Source: a virus
DNA length: 29,149 nt
Direction: 5' to 3' (one strand)
IMG/VR virus record: IMGVR_UViG_3300025879_000072
Span: 1-29,149 of that record
Below, piece after piece: positions 8,183-16,209 of this stretch. Position numbers and translations under genes: made by a program. The number at the start of each line of letters is the position of its first letter. Position 1 is the first letter of the stretch. The notes under the pieces were generated by a model. It was not told the DNA's origin. It worked only from the letters and a program-made list of their open reading frames with translations, and made no database searches.

Positions 8183-9715
8183 ATGGGTATATACAGAACA
8201 TATTTTGATAAAAACAACACGATTGTTAAAAATAGTGAGATAAACACTGGTAGGAACCAAGTGTCTGAACTATATTTTGGGGGTGAAACTAGTAGATTCC
8301 TATTCTACTGTTCCTTTGATGAAATAAAATCAATGGTTGAATCAAAAACCATAAACACGGATTCTGATGTGACTCACACCTTAAAAATAAAAAACACCTC
8401 AAGTTTCGATATAAAAGATTTTTTGAGTATAAATAATAATTTAATGTTAGGGGAAAGCTACAGACCAAATTCTGTAGACATAGAATTACATGTAGTTCCA
8501 GAATATTGGGACGAAGGTACTGGTTATGATTTTATCCCATCATCTAATTCACAACCACAAGATAGAGATTACATATCCGAAGCATCTAATTGGTTTAATT
8601 CAACTAGAGTAAAAACCTTTAATAATGAAGGTGCAATACCTCTTAATAGCAAACCTATAGCTAGTATACACCTAGATAAGGGTAATGAAGATATAGTTAT
8701 GGATATAACTAAATTTGTTAATGACTATATAAAAAATGATTATAATGGCGGAATAACCACGGGAATAACTACAGGAATAACCACGGGAATAACTACAGGG
8801 ATAACCACGGGAATAACTACTGGAATAACTACTGGGATAACTACAGGAATAACTACTGGGATAACTACAGGAATAACTACTGGTGTGACTACTGGTACTA
8901 CCAGATATATGGGTTTTTGTTTAAAATATAGTGATACCATAGAAGACCTACCCATTGAAGTGGACGATAAAACTTATGCTATAGGCTTGTTCACCAGACA
9001 CACCCAAACCTTCTTCGAACCGTTCATAGAAACTAAGTACGACGACTACATAGAAGACGATAGAAATAATTTTTATTTAGGTAAGAACAATAAGTTATTC
9101 TTTAATTCTATTATAGGGGGTAAATTTGTTAATCTAGATAAGATACCAAAATGTACAGTTAACGGTACGGAACTAGAAGTTAAACAAAAAACCAAAGGGG
9201 TTTACTATACTGAGTTATACGGTAATGAAAATTTATTGACTAGTTATACTGAATACAATGACATATGGAGTGATATATCGTACAAAGGTATGGCCAGGCC
9301 AGATGTCAAACTAAGGTTTGTACCCATAGATTCAGATAAATACTACAACTTTAATCTTGATGGATTAGACGATTCAAGGTACGGAATTTCTTTGAGTGGT
9401 ATAAAAAGGGAAGAAAAATTAAGTCAAGGAGAATTAAGAAAAGTAAACGTTTTATTAAGAAAACCTTACACAGTTTCAGAATACGAACCGAGTAACAGTA
9501 TTTATTATAGAATGTATACCAGACAAGGTCCAACAATTATACCTATTATAGAATGGGAAAAGGTTAACAGAAGCCTTAATAATAATTATTTTAATATAGA
9601 CACCACCTGGCTAGTACCTCAAGACTACTTTATTGATATAAAGGTAGAGACTGGCGGTGAAGTTAATATATATGAAAATGAATTGGAGTTCCAATTAGTA
9701 AATAAACTTACTTAG
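8183..9715 (+). CDS. tail/baseplate protein with DNRLRE-like domain and GITT repeats
   Basis: This 510-residue protein starts with what looks like a DNRLRE-type beta-sandwich (a stalk domain known from secreted proteins): NTGRNQVSELYFGG, SRFLFYCSFDEI, SVDIELHVV, EYWDEGTGYDF (W109 to G114), a second Trp-containing loop, then DITKFVNDYI and RYMGFCLKYSD. Between the last two elements, residues 190-240 are a run of eleven GITT units, one GVTT and GTT. In family members this site is usually a short turn, so the repeat looks like an insertion in a loop. The C-terminal 220 residues are beta-rich and unrecognised. The gene lies between the gp5-like gene and small baseplate-block genes, so a virion role is likely. 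The domain call is from pattern only. Confidence 0.55.
   Translation: MGIYRTYFDKNNTIVKNSEINTGRNQVSELYFGGETSRFLFYCSFDEIKSMVESKTINTDSDVTHTLKIKNTSSFDIKDFLSINNNLMLGESYRPNSVDIELHVVPEYWDEGTGYDFIPSSNSQPQDRDYISEASNWFNSTRVKTFNNEGAIPLNSKPIASIHLDKGNEDIVMDITKFVNDYIKNDYNGGITTGITTGITTGITTGITTGITTGITTGITTGITTGITTGITTGVTTGTTRYMGFCLKYSDTIEDLPIEVDDKTYAIGLFTRHTQTFFEPFIETKYDDYIEDDRNNFYLGKNNKLFFNSIIGGKFVNLDKIPKCTVNGTELEVKQKTKGVYYTELYGNENLLTSYTEYNDIWSDISYKGMARPDVKLRFVPIDSDKYYNFNLDGLDDSRYGISLSGIKREEKLSQGELRKVNVLLRKPYTVSEYEPSNSIYYRMYTRQGPTIIPIIEWEKVNRSLNNNYFNIDTTWLVPQDYFIDIKVETGGEVNIYENELEFQLVNKLT
8750..8902 (+). repeat. 12-bp tandem repeat coding GITT
   Basis: Twelve 12-base units run from 8750 to 8893, based on GGAATAACTACT, and a partial unit (GGTACTACC) follows to 8902. 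The first eleven encode GITT and the twelfth GVTT. Units alternate between two spellings (ACCACG with ACTACA, later ACTACT with ACTACA), so the true period of recent copying is partly 24 bases. Because the unit is a multiple of three, gain or loss of copies keeps the reading frame. Confidence 0.95.
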
Positions 9716-9716
9716 A

Positions 9717-10121
9717 ATGTATTTAATATATATAAACCCGCTAAATAAAGATTTTAAAGGACAAAACACCTATGAATTTATATTTAGTAAAAGGACGGAC
9801 AATGTTGAGTATGGTGAGGATTGGGATACAGAACCAGCATCTAGCGGGTCACCAACACCACCAAATATAGAGCAGGTTGATGAGGTTGGTATCTTAAAAT
9901 CTTTAGACATAGAATTAACCCTTAACATAGATTCAGACAACTTCTCAATGTTTGATTGCGTTGAAGGTATAATCGCATTAGCCTGGGAAACAGAATCACC
10001 AGAAGTTGAAGAAAGATTAGTCTTTAGATACGGTGAAGATGCTGATAGTGTTAAAAGTAAGATATATAGTAGAGATAAAGAATTAAAAATAATAGATAAA
10101 GAACAAATACATAAAATATAA
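9717..10121 (+). CDS. hypothetical protein of the baseplate block
   Basis: I do not recognise this 134-residue protein. It has an N-terminal beta segment (MYLIYINPLNKD), then YEFIFSKRTDNVEYGEDWDT, a Pro/Ser-rich linker ASSGSPTPPN, and a second domain with FSMFDCVEGIIALAWETES and LVFRYGEDADSVKS. It starts one base after the stop of the repeat protein, and its own stop overlaps the next start (TAATG), so it is read with both neighbours. It could be a small tail or assembly protein. Confidence 0.6.
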   Translation: MYLIYINPLNKDFKGQNTYEFIFSKRTDNVEYGEDWDTEPASSGSPTPPNIEQVDEVGILKSLDIELTLNIDSDNFSMFDCVEGIIALAWETESPEVEERLVFRYGEDADSVKSKIYSRDKELKIIDKEQIHKI

Positions 10122-10897
10122 TGGAAGACGAGACTATAGAAAAAATTGTTAACAATCCAGAAGGTGCTATAGATGCACTTAAATCGGCCGAAGATGCCAT
10201 AAAATCGCTATCTGACGCCAATGCTGACACTCAGAACGAATCGGAAGATATATCCGAATCTAATTACGATGAAGAATTCGACGAAGTGATAGATAATCTA
10301 TTAGAAAGGTTAACTGGTTATAGATATTATGATATACCTTCAAATGAGAAGAAACGTATCGAAATGGGTGTACCAGAGAGATATCACGTAATAGATTTAG
10401 AAGGTGATAAGATTGCTGAAAATATAACAGAAGATGAGGTTGTGGAATATGTTAAAAACCTAATAAAGCATGATGGTGAAGAATCTAGCGAACATAAGGA
10501 AATAAATAATATAGAAGATGCTAAATCAGAGATAGAGTTACATAAGCTAGGTAAGGTGATAAATGTTAAGGATACAAAACAATTAGATCTTTTCCCTAAA
10601 AAGGGTACTAATAAACTAGAACCTGATTATAGTAAGGTTATAAGTAAAATGAGTCCAGATGAAACAAAAAGTATTGTAAACAGATTGGGTACAAAAGGTT
10701 GGATGTTAGAAAAATCTATATCTTTAATAAAAGATGGTGACCAAAAAACTGCTTACAAAGAAATAAGAAGGATGTTAGATGGTACCAAAGTGAATGAAAA
10801 TTTGGTTAAACCAAATAATATTACTAATATTGTCGAGTCTAAGCAAAATGTTGTGACAAAAGGTGACATAATAGAGTTTATTAAAAGTAAAAAATGA
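10121..10897 (+). CDS. acidic hypothetical protein
   Basis: The 258-residue product is unrecognised. The first 70 residues are acidic and low in hydrophobics (ESEDISESNYDEEFDEVID), suggesting disorder. The middle has a compact segment around RLTGYRYYDIPSNEKKRIE and YHVIDLEGDKIAENITEDEV. A basic helical C-terminal part ends in VTKGDIIEFIKSKK. The gene shares one base with the gene before and overlaps the next small ORF through ATGA. A regulatory or assembly role is possible but not shown. Confidence 0.6.
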   Translation: MEDETIEKIVNNPEGAIDALKSAEDAIKSLSDANADTQNESEDISESNYDEEFDEVIDNLLERLTGYRYYDIPSNEKKRIEMGVPERYHVIDLEGDKIAENITEDEVVEYVKNLIKHDGEESSEHKEINNIEDAKSEIELHKLGKVINVKDTKQLDLFPKKGTNKLEPDYSKVISKMSPDETKSIVNRLGTKGWMLEKSISLIKDGDQKTAYKEIRRMLDGTKVNENLVKPNNITNIVESKQNVVTKGDIIEFIKSKK

Positions 10898-11046
10898 TTA
10901 AAATGTGTGAAATAAAATCAATTGTAAGTGGGGATGAGAAGTCGCCTGTTATAACCCCCGTTATAACACCAGTAACCACTCCAACAAAAAACCCATCCAA
11001 AATTGATATACCAAAACCTAAAGAAAAAGGTAAACCAAAAGCCTAA
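10894..11046 (+). CDS. tiny Pro/Thr-rich ORF
   Basis: A 50-codon frame starts at an ATG that overlaps the upstream TGA (ATGA), with a second in-frame ATG at 10903. The peptide begins MIKMCEIKSIVSG and continues with SPVITPVITPVTTPTKNP, ending in a Lys/Pro-rich tail. The ITPV repeat and lack of aromatic residues suggest a flexible, unfolded peptide. A single cysteine lies at position 5 in a MCEI context, which is not a convincing lipobox. The tight overlap supports real translation; length alone does not. Confidence 0.4.
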   Translation: MIKMCEIKSIVSGDEKSPVITPVITPVTTPTKNPSKIDIPKPKEKGKPKA

Positions 11047-11049
11047 AAC

Positions 11050-11080
11050 TTGGTTATATACAATAATTTAACTAAATTTG
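11050..11080 (+). promoter_or_regulatory. Bacteroidetes-type promoter candidate
   Basis: A TTG at 11050-11052 and a TAAATTTG at 11073-11080 are 20 bases apart. This matches the Bacteroidetes primary sigma pattern of a -33 TTG and a -7 TAnnTTTG. It would drive the gene at 11112. The start of transcription would fall inside the following palindrome. Confidence 0.5.
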
Positions 11081-11111
11081 TCTTATTAATATTAATAAGA
11101 CATTTTTTTTT
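11079..11111 (+). terminator. 24-bp perfect palindrome plus T9 abutting a start codon
   Basis: Positions 11079-11102 are a perfect 24-base palindrome centred on AATATT, with arms TGTCTTATTA and TAATAAGACA. Nine T follow (11103-11111) and the next base opens the ATG at 11112. It looks like a weak rho-independent terminator for the tail block, but equally like an operator for the promoter just upstream. Confidence 0.45.
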
Positions 11112-12257
11112 ATGAGAGAATCGGGTATAAATAACAAACTAACAGAATTAGGTTACCCAAACCTAATAAATTCAGATATACTTAATGAGTTATCAGAAAA
11201 CACTCATCCGTTATCTAATATGCCTTATTATAACAAGGGTTCGGAACCAGATCTATTAAGACCTGAAGAGATAGCTATAGATAGGTACACAGAACTCATG
11301 GACTCTTATTGTAGTACCTACGACGTGGATAAGGATAAAGTAAGACCATATGATGTTATGGTTAACGCAACCATGTCTAACATGATAGCTATGGGTAAAG
11401 AAAAAGATAAAAGGGTTGAGTTATGTATATTAGCCGAAAAAATAATAAGGGAAGAGTGGTGTTTAGGTGCTGATGAGGTTGTTTTTGATTTAGAGTTACT
11501 TGATCACGGTAATATAGAATTACCAGAAGAGATAAATATCGAATCACCTTTAAGTGAAGAGGATAAATTAGACGTTGAAACCGATATGTCTGAAGAGATA
11601 ATAAAAAGAAAAACCATTAACGGGTTGAGTCAAGGAGCTTCACTTAAAGGTCACTATATATTCCACTTGTATCAAGATGATATACACAAGATAGTTCCAG
11701 AGGTTTCTAATTATTATCAAAAAGCTTTAATAGCCAACGACTTAATTTATTACCTAAGTTCTGACAAAGAGTTTAAAGATAATGTTGAAAGTGATAATAG
11801 TAACAATGCTGGATATGTTGACCTTGACTTTAGTGGTGATATACCTAAAATTATAGTGAAAGCGATTAACTTACCTATATTGATTCATGAGATGATAAAA
11901 GGTATTATGTCTCTTTTTTCTGTAGTTGGTATACCAGAGGAAAATGGTAAAAAATTGATAGATTATACAGATACTATAATGAATGAGCTTTGGGATATAA
12001 GGTTATTCCCTGTAATGTGGTCTAATCTAAACTCTATGTTCGACGAAAGAGATTACGATATTAAGAAACTGGTTTTAATAGATTTATTTAAAAAAGAAGC
12101 TAATGAGTTTATATACTTCATGAAAATGCTCGATAATAACTCGGGCTTAGCCAAAAAAGAGATAGACTCTATTATTAAGAAAAAAAGAGGTGATATAATG
12201 GAATATGAGTTTAATGATTCTATTGATGATATAGATCTTAGCGATTTAGGGTTATAA
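11112..12257 (+). CDS. hypothetical protein next to the terminase
   Basis: I do not recognise this 381-residue protein. It is mostly helical, with an N-terminal segment (GINNKLTELGYPNLINSDIL), an acidic middle (SEEDKLDVETDMSEEI), and a hydrophobic helix region KIIVKAINLPILIHEMIKGI followed by SLFSVVGI at about residues 255-280. A C-terminal acidic tail ends DDIDLSDLGL. It follows a Bacteroidetes-type promoter and sits directly before the large terminase, so a packaging or virion role is plausible; it is too long to be a usual small terminase. The start lies straight after a T-run with no ribosome-binding sequence. Confidence 0.6.
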   Translation: MRESGINNKLTELGYPNLINSDILNELSENTHPLSNMPYYNKGSEPDLLRPEEIAIDRYTELMDSYCSTYDVDKDKVRPYDVMVNATMSNMIAMGKEKDKRVELCILAEKIIREEWCLGADEVVFDLELLDHGNIELPEEINIESPLSEEDKLDVETDMSEEIIKRKTINGLSQGASLKGHYIFHLYQDDIHKIVPEVSNYYQKALIANDLIYYLSSDKEFKDNVESDNSNNAGYVDLDFSGDIPKIIVKAINLPILIHEMIKGIMSLFSVVGIPEENGKKLIDYTDTIMNELWDIRLFPVMWSNLNSMFDERDYDIKKLVLIDLFKKEANEFIYFMKMLDNNSGLAKKEIDSIIKKKRGDIMEYEFNDSIDDIDLSDLGL

Positions 12258-12262
12258 TAAAC

Positions 12263-12278
12263 TATTTATATATAAATA
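12263..12278 (+). promoter_or_regulatory. TATTTATATATAAATA palindrome, two inverted late boxes
   Basis: This 16-base perfect palindrome is TATTTATA joined to TATAAATA, the exact T4 late consensus and its reverse complement. It lies seven bases before the TTG codon that opens the terminase gene. It could fire in either direction or bind a dimer. Confidence 0.5.
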
Positions 12279-12284
12279 AAAAGA

Positions 12285-14081
12285 TTGAAAAATATAACAG
12301 ATAAGAGAGAATTGTTACTTGAGTACACCAAATGCTCAAGCGATCCCGCTTACGTTATTGAGAGTTATTTTGAGACTTTTGATAAAACACGAGAGGGGTA
12401 TGTCCCTTTTGAATTATTCGATGGTCAAAAAAAGTTAGTAGCTAACTACAAAGAACATAGGTTCAACTTAGTATTAAAATATAGACAAGCAGGTATATCA
12501 ACCGTTACCGCAGCATATTCAGCTGTATTAACAGCTTTTGCTAGTCCAGATAGACCAGAAAAAGTATTGATTCTAGCCAACAAACAGGAGACTGCAATAG
12601 AATTCCAGAATAAGATAATTAATTTTGTGAAGCAGCTACCCAGCTGGGTGAACGTAGGTTTCGAAAAATCTTCACAAAAACACGTTAGACTTTCTAACGG
12701 TTCCGAAATAAAAGCGGTAGCAACATCCCAGGATGCACTACGTGGTTACACACCTACAGTGTTACTTATAGATGAAGCTGCTTTCGTTGAAGGTGGTCAA
12801 GAATTATGGACAGCCTGTTTAGCTTCGATAGGTACTGGTGGTAAAGCAGTTCTAATATCAACCCCAAACGGTCTAGATCCTATTTATTACGCTTCATACG
12901 AAGGTGCTATAAAAGGTGAGAATAGTTTCTGTATAACCCACTTGAAATGGTGGAAAGATCCTAGATTTAATAAGGATTTAAAATTAGTTGAAACTAAAGA
13001 CATAGTAGACTGGTTTCAGAAACCCATTAAAGAAAAAGATAATAAAGTCATAGATTCCGCTAATAAGTTAACTTATAAAGAGGTTGATGAGCTAATAGAT
13101 AAAGGTTATAAACCATACTCATCTTGGTACGAGAACATGTGTAGAGACATGAACTTTAACAAACGTATGATTAACCAGGAATTAGAATGTGCTTTTATAG
13201 GCTCTGGTGACAACGTTATAGAGGGTGATATTATACGCAAACAAGAGCTAGAAAATGTTAAAGAACCAGAGATTAAAGATAAAGCCTGGGATAGTAATAT
13301 GTGGATATGGGAGTTACCCCAAAAAGGTCATAGGTATATATTAGCTTTAGATGTATCTAGAGGAGACTCCTCAGATGCCACTGGTATGGCTATAATTGAT
13401 TATGATACATTCGAACAGGTAGCCGAGTACCACGGAAAAGTACCCCCAGACATAGCGGCTCAATTAGTAGACCAATACGGTAGAATGTACGATGCTTTAT
13501 CCACGTTCGATATCACTGGAGGTATGGGTGTAGCCACAACACAAAAATTGAAAGAATTAAATTACCCTAAAAAATTATTACATTACGATAAAGAAGGTAA
13601 TAACGGTGTACTTTATATGCCAGATGATAACGCTATACCAGGTATAAACTTCGCATCAAGAAACAGAAGAAGTCAGATAGTTGCTGCTTTAGAGGAAGCG
13701 GTATCAAGAGGTGGATTCAAGATAAGGAGTGAGAGATTGACAGCTGAATTAAAGAAATTTGTTTACAAAAACGGTAAACCTAACCATATGAAAGGTGCAC
13801 ATGATGATTTAATTATGGCTTTAGGTATGGCTTTATTTGTTGCGAATACGTCATTCAAAAGATTACAAGAATCTGAGAATATGACTAAGGCGATGTTAGA
13901 TAGCTGGAAGGTTACGAGTAATAATACAAAATCTGAATCAAACTATTTATTAGAGAGTGTGACCAGTAAACCAGACCCCACTAAAAACGATAACCCTAAA
14001 AAGAATGATTTAAATCAGACTATTAAAAATACCGAAGAATTTGGTTGGTTATTTGGTGGTGGTTTGGGTAAACATAGATAA
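12285..14081 (+). CDS. 17: large terminase subunit (gp17-like)
   Basis: This is the packaging motor ATPase-nuclease of a T4-like phage, 598 residues. The ATPase domain has a variant Walker A RQAGIST at residues 67-73, in which the usual Lys is Ile, a variant seen in other phage terminases; Walker B VLLIDEAAF with D163 and E164; and the coupling motif ISTP at 191-194. The RNase H-like nuclease domain has LALDVSRGDSSDATG with D356, FDITGGMG with D409, and HDDLIMALG with D507 and D508. The C-terminal 60 residues are polar. An in-frame stop at 12258 and no early ATG make the TTG at 12285 the likely start. Unlike T4, no sheath or tube gene follows. Confidence 0.93.
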   Translation: MKNITDKRELLLEYTKCSSDPAYVIESYFETFDKTREGYVPFELFDGQKKLVANYKEHRFNLVLKYRQAGISTVTAAYSAVLTAFASPDRPEKVLILANKQETAIEFQNKIINFVKQLPSWVNVGFEKSSQKHVRLSNGSEIKAVATSQDALRGYTPTVLLIDEAAFVEGGQELWTACLASIGTGGKAVLISTPNGLDPIYYASYEGAIKGENSFCITHLKWWKDPRFNKDLKLVETKDIVDWFQKPIKEKDNKVIDSANKLTYKEVDELIDKGYKPYSSWYENMCRDMNFNKRMINQELECAFIGSGDNVIEGDIIRKQELENVKEPEIKDKAWDSNMWIWELPQKGHRYILALDVSRGDSSDATGMAIIDYDTFEQVAEYHGKVPPDIAAQLVDQYGRMYDALSTFDITGGMGVATTQKLKELNYPKKLLHYDKEGNNGVLYMPDDNAIPGINFASRNRRSQIVAALEEAVSRGGFKIRSERLTAELKKFVYKNGKPNHMKGAHDDLIMALGMALFVANTSFKRLQESENMTKAMLDSWKVTSNNTKSESNYLLESVTSKPDPTKNDNPKKNDLNQTIKNTEEFGWLFGGGLGKHR

Positions 14082-14111
14082 AAACAAATAAAAGAAATAA
14101 AACAAATAAAA

Positions 14112-14354
14112 ATGGGAAACATAATAATTAAACAAGGTAGAAGCTCGGGACCAGGTTCCGTTTCTTTAATTAGAGGTGGTGTTAGTAAAAATAATGATAA
14201 AATCAGTGGTGCTGCTTTAGATAACACAAATAACGCGATAAAATGCTCTCCAGAGTCGGATGGTACCACGACGTTTGTGCAAGAAAAAGTTTGGTCTTCA
14301 GACATAGGGAACTATAAGTTCCCACCATTTGTTGACTGTGAATACGTAGATTAA
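14112..14354 (+). CDS. small hypothetical protein between terminase and portal
   Basis: The 80-residue product is unrecognised. It is rich in Gly, Ser and Asn, has an opening MGNIIIKQGRSSGPGS that looks beta-like, and two cysteines near the middle and end. A purine-rich leader of A/T (30 bases with repeated AAATAAA) precedes the ATG, which fits Bacteroidetes translation starts. It lies where T4 has the sheath and tube genes, but it is far too short to be either. It might be a small head or decoration protein. Confidence 0.55.
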   Translation: MGNIIIKQGRSSGPGSVSLIRGGVSKNNDKISGAALDNTNNAIKCSPESDGTTTFVQEKVWSSDIGNYKFPPFVDCEYVD

Positions 14355-14366
14355 TAAAAAAAGAAT

Positions 14367-16178
14367 ATGGCAAAAAATTTAACAATCTTTCAGAGATTAA
14401 ACAAGGTATTAGGTAACGAAGTTGATGGGCCCAAATATGTGATAGACCCGAATTCGTTCAATGGCTTAGAAGGGGATGCTCTAGATAAAAAGAAATTAGA
14501 GGCTCAGCAAACCATATACCTACAGAACCAATGGAAAAAGATAGATAACGAGCTTTACCAAAAAGCTGTTTATTACGAACCAACTAGGATCGCATCTTAC
14601 TATGATTATGAAGCTATGGAGTATACTCCAGAAATTTCTGTGGCTCTAGATATATTTGCTGAAGAAGCTACGACACCAAATGAAAACGGTAGAGTGTTAT
14701 CCATATATTCAGATAGCTCTAGGATTAAAAGTGAGTTAGAAAGATTATTCATGCATGTGTTGGATATAGATGCTAATTTAACACCATGGGCCAGAAACGT
14801 ATGTAAATACGGAGATAACTTCGTATACAACAAAGTGGTTCCAGGTCAAGGTATTGTAGGTGTTACACAATTACCTAATATAGAAATGACTAGATCTGAA
14901 CCAGGGTTTTCAAAAGTTAATAGCTTAGACGATCAACAGAAAGAAGTTAATACAGCTTTTTATTGGAAAGATAAAAATGTAGAGTTCAACTCCTTTGAAA
15001 TATCTCACTTCAGATTATTAGGTGATGATAGAAGATTACCTTACGGTACATCTATGTTAGAGAAAGTTAGACGTATATGGAAACAATTACTATTATCTGA
15101 AGATGCTATGTTAGTTTATCGTGTAACTAGAGCACCAGAAAGACGTGTTTATAAAGTTTTTGTTGGTAACATGGATGATAAAGACGTTGATGCTTATGTA
15201 GATAAAATCGCTAACAACTTTAAAAGAACTACTATGGTTGATACCGATAATGGTAACCAAGATACTAGATATAATGCGTTAGCTGTAGATCAAGATTACT
15301 TTATACCAGTAAGAGATCCAGGTTTAGCTATGCCAATAGAAACACTACCTGGCGCACAAAACCTTTCAGAAATAGCTGATATAGAGTATATACAAAAGAA
15401 AATGTTAGCGGCATTAAGGGTACCAAAAGCCTTTATTGGTTTCGAAGAAACTTTAGGTGATGGTAAAAACCTAGCTATATTAGATGTACGTTTCGCTAGA
15501 GCTGTACATAGAGTACAGAAAGCTCTGATACAAGAGTTAAATAAAATGGCTATCATACACCTACACGCAAAAGGTTACGAAGATGATTTAGAAAACTTCA
15601 CTTTAACACTAACCAGTCCATCGACACAAGCAGAAATGCTCAAGATACAAAACTGGAAAGAAAAGGTTATGTTATACAGAGATTCGGTTTCTGATGCTGG
15701 TAACGGTTTTAGTGCTATGTCTATGACTTATGCTAAGAAAGAAATATTAAACATGAGTGATGATGAGATAAAACTTGACATCCAAAGACAAGCCATAGAA
15801 AAAGCTGGTGGCGAAGAAATCAAATCATTAGGTGAAACCATAAAACAAACTGGTATATTTAGAGATATATATAAACTATACAAAATAGACCCAGATAGTA
15901 TGATGGTGGATGGTGAAGAAGGTATGAACGCTGACGCTCAATCGGATGGTGGTGGAGGTCTGGATACTGATATGGGTGGATTAGATACCGATATGGGTGG
16001 ATTAGACACTGATATGGGTGGTGATGATACTGATTTAGGTACAGACTTCACAACACCATTAGAAGTACCAGGTGAAGAACCTTTAGAAGAGAAAAGGAAT
16101 ACGAAATTAAGTGATAAAAATAAGTCGATTAATGAGTCTATTAAAAAAACTATAGACGAACTTGATAAGTTATTATAA
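14367..16178 (+). CDS. 20: portal vertex protein (gp20-like)
   Basis: The 603-residue protein matches the T4-type portal. Supporting segments are YYDYEAMEYTPEISVALDIF (clip/wing start), DDRRLPYGTSMLEKVRRIWK, APERRVYKVFVGNMDDKDVD, LPGAQNLSEIADIEYIQKKM and FARAVHRVQKALIQELNKMA. It forms the ring through which the terminase packs DNA and on which the head is nucleated. The C-terminal tail (about residues 530-560) is an acidic Gly/Asp repeat and is followed by a basic stretch containing SINES (E590), a possible prohead protease site. It starts 12 bases after the small gene and precedes the core genes as in T4. Confidence 0.9.
   Translation: MAKNLTIFQRLNKVLGNEVDGPKYVIDPNSFNGLEGDALDKKKLEAQQTIYLQNQWKKIDNELYQKAVYYEPTRIASYYDYEAMEYTPEISVALDIFAEEATTPNENGRVLSIYSDSSRIKSELERLFMHVLDIDANLTPWARNVCKYGDNFVYNKVVPGQGIVGVTQLPNIEMTRSEPGFSKVNSLDDQQKEVNTAFYWKDKNVEFNSFEISHFRLLGDDRRLPYGTSMLEKVRRIWKQLLLSEDAMLVYRVTRAPERRVYKVFVGNMDDKDVDAYVDKIANNFKRTTMVDTDNGNQDTRYNALAVDQDYFIPVRDPGLAMPIETLPGAQNLSEIADIEYIQKKMLAALRVPKAFIGFEETLGDGKNLAILDVRFARAVHRVQKALIQELNKMAIIHLHAKGYEDDLENFTLTLTSPSTQAEMLKIQNWKEKVMLYRDSVSDAGNGFSAMSMTYAKKEILNMSDDEIKLDIQRQAIEKAGGEEIKSLGETIKQTGIFRDIYKLYKIDPDSMMVDGEEGMNADAQSDGGGGLDTDMGGLDTDMGGLDTDMGGDDTDLGTDFTTPLEVPGEEPLEEKRNTKLSDKNKSINESIKKTIDELDKLL
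15954..16049 (+). repeat. 21-bp repeats coding GGLDTDM in the portal tail
   Basis: Three 21-base units encode GGLDTDM and a fourth, diverged copy reads GGDDTDL. They differ mainly at third positions (GATACT, GATACC, GACACT). The block gives a flexible, acidic tail. Confidence 0.85.
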
Positions 16179-16186
16179 TAAGAGGG

Positions 16187-16194
16187 TATTTATA
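16187..16194 (+). promoter_or_regulatory. TATTTATA box, candidate late promoter
   Basis: The octamer lies between the portal stop and the ATG at 16210, ending 15 bases before it. It follows AGAGGG and is followed by TATAAAAATTAAATAAA, an A-rich leader typical of this genome. Confidence 0.45.
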
Positions 16195-16209
16195 TAAAAA
16201 TTAAATAAA

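Noticed and set aside
8750-8902. CRISPR-like direct repeats
   Set aside because: Units are 12 bases, contiguous, without spacers, and lie in a coding frame.
8740-8955. Minus-strand frame with a long VIPV repeat
   Set aside because: It is the antisense of the GITT repeat; a 12-bp repeat leaves several frames open. The plus-strand frame continues into real domains on both sides.
12285-12300. Terminase as a 5'-truncated pseudogene because no ATG start is present
   Set aside because: All ATPase and nuclease motifs are intact and TTG gives an N-terminus of normal length.
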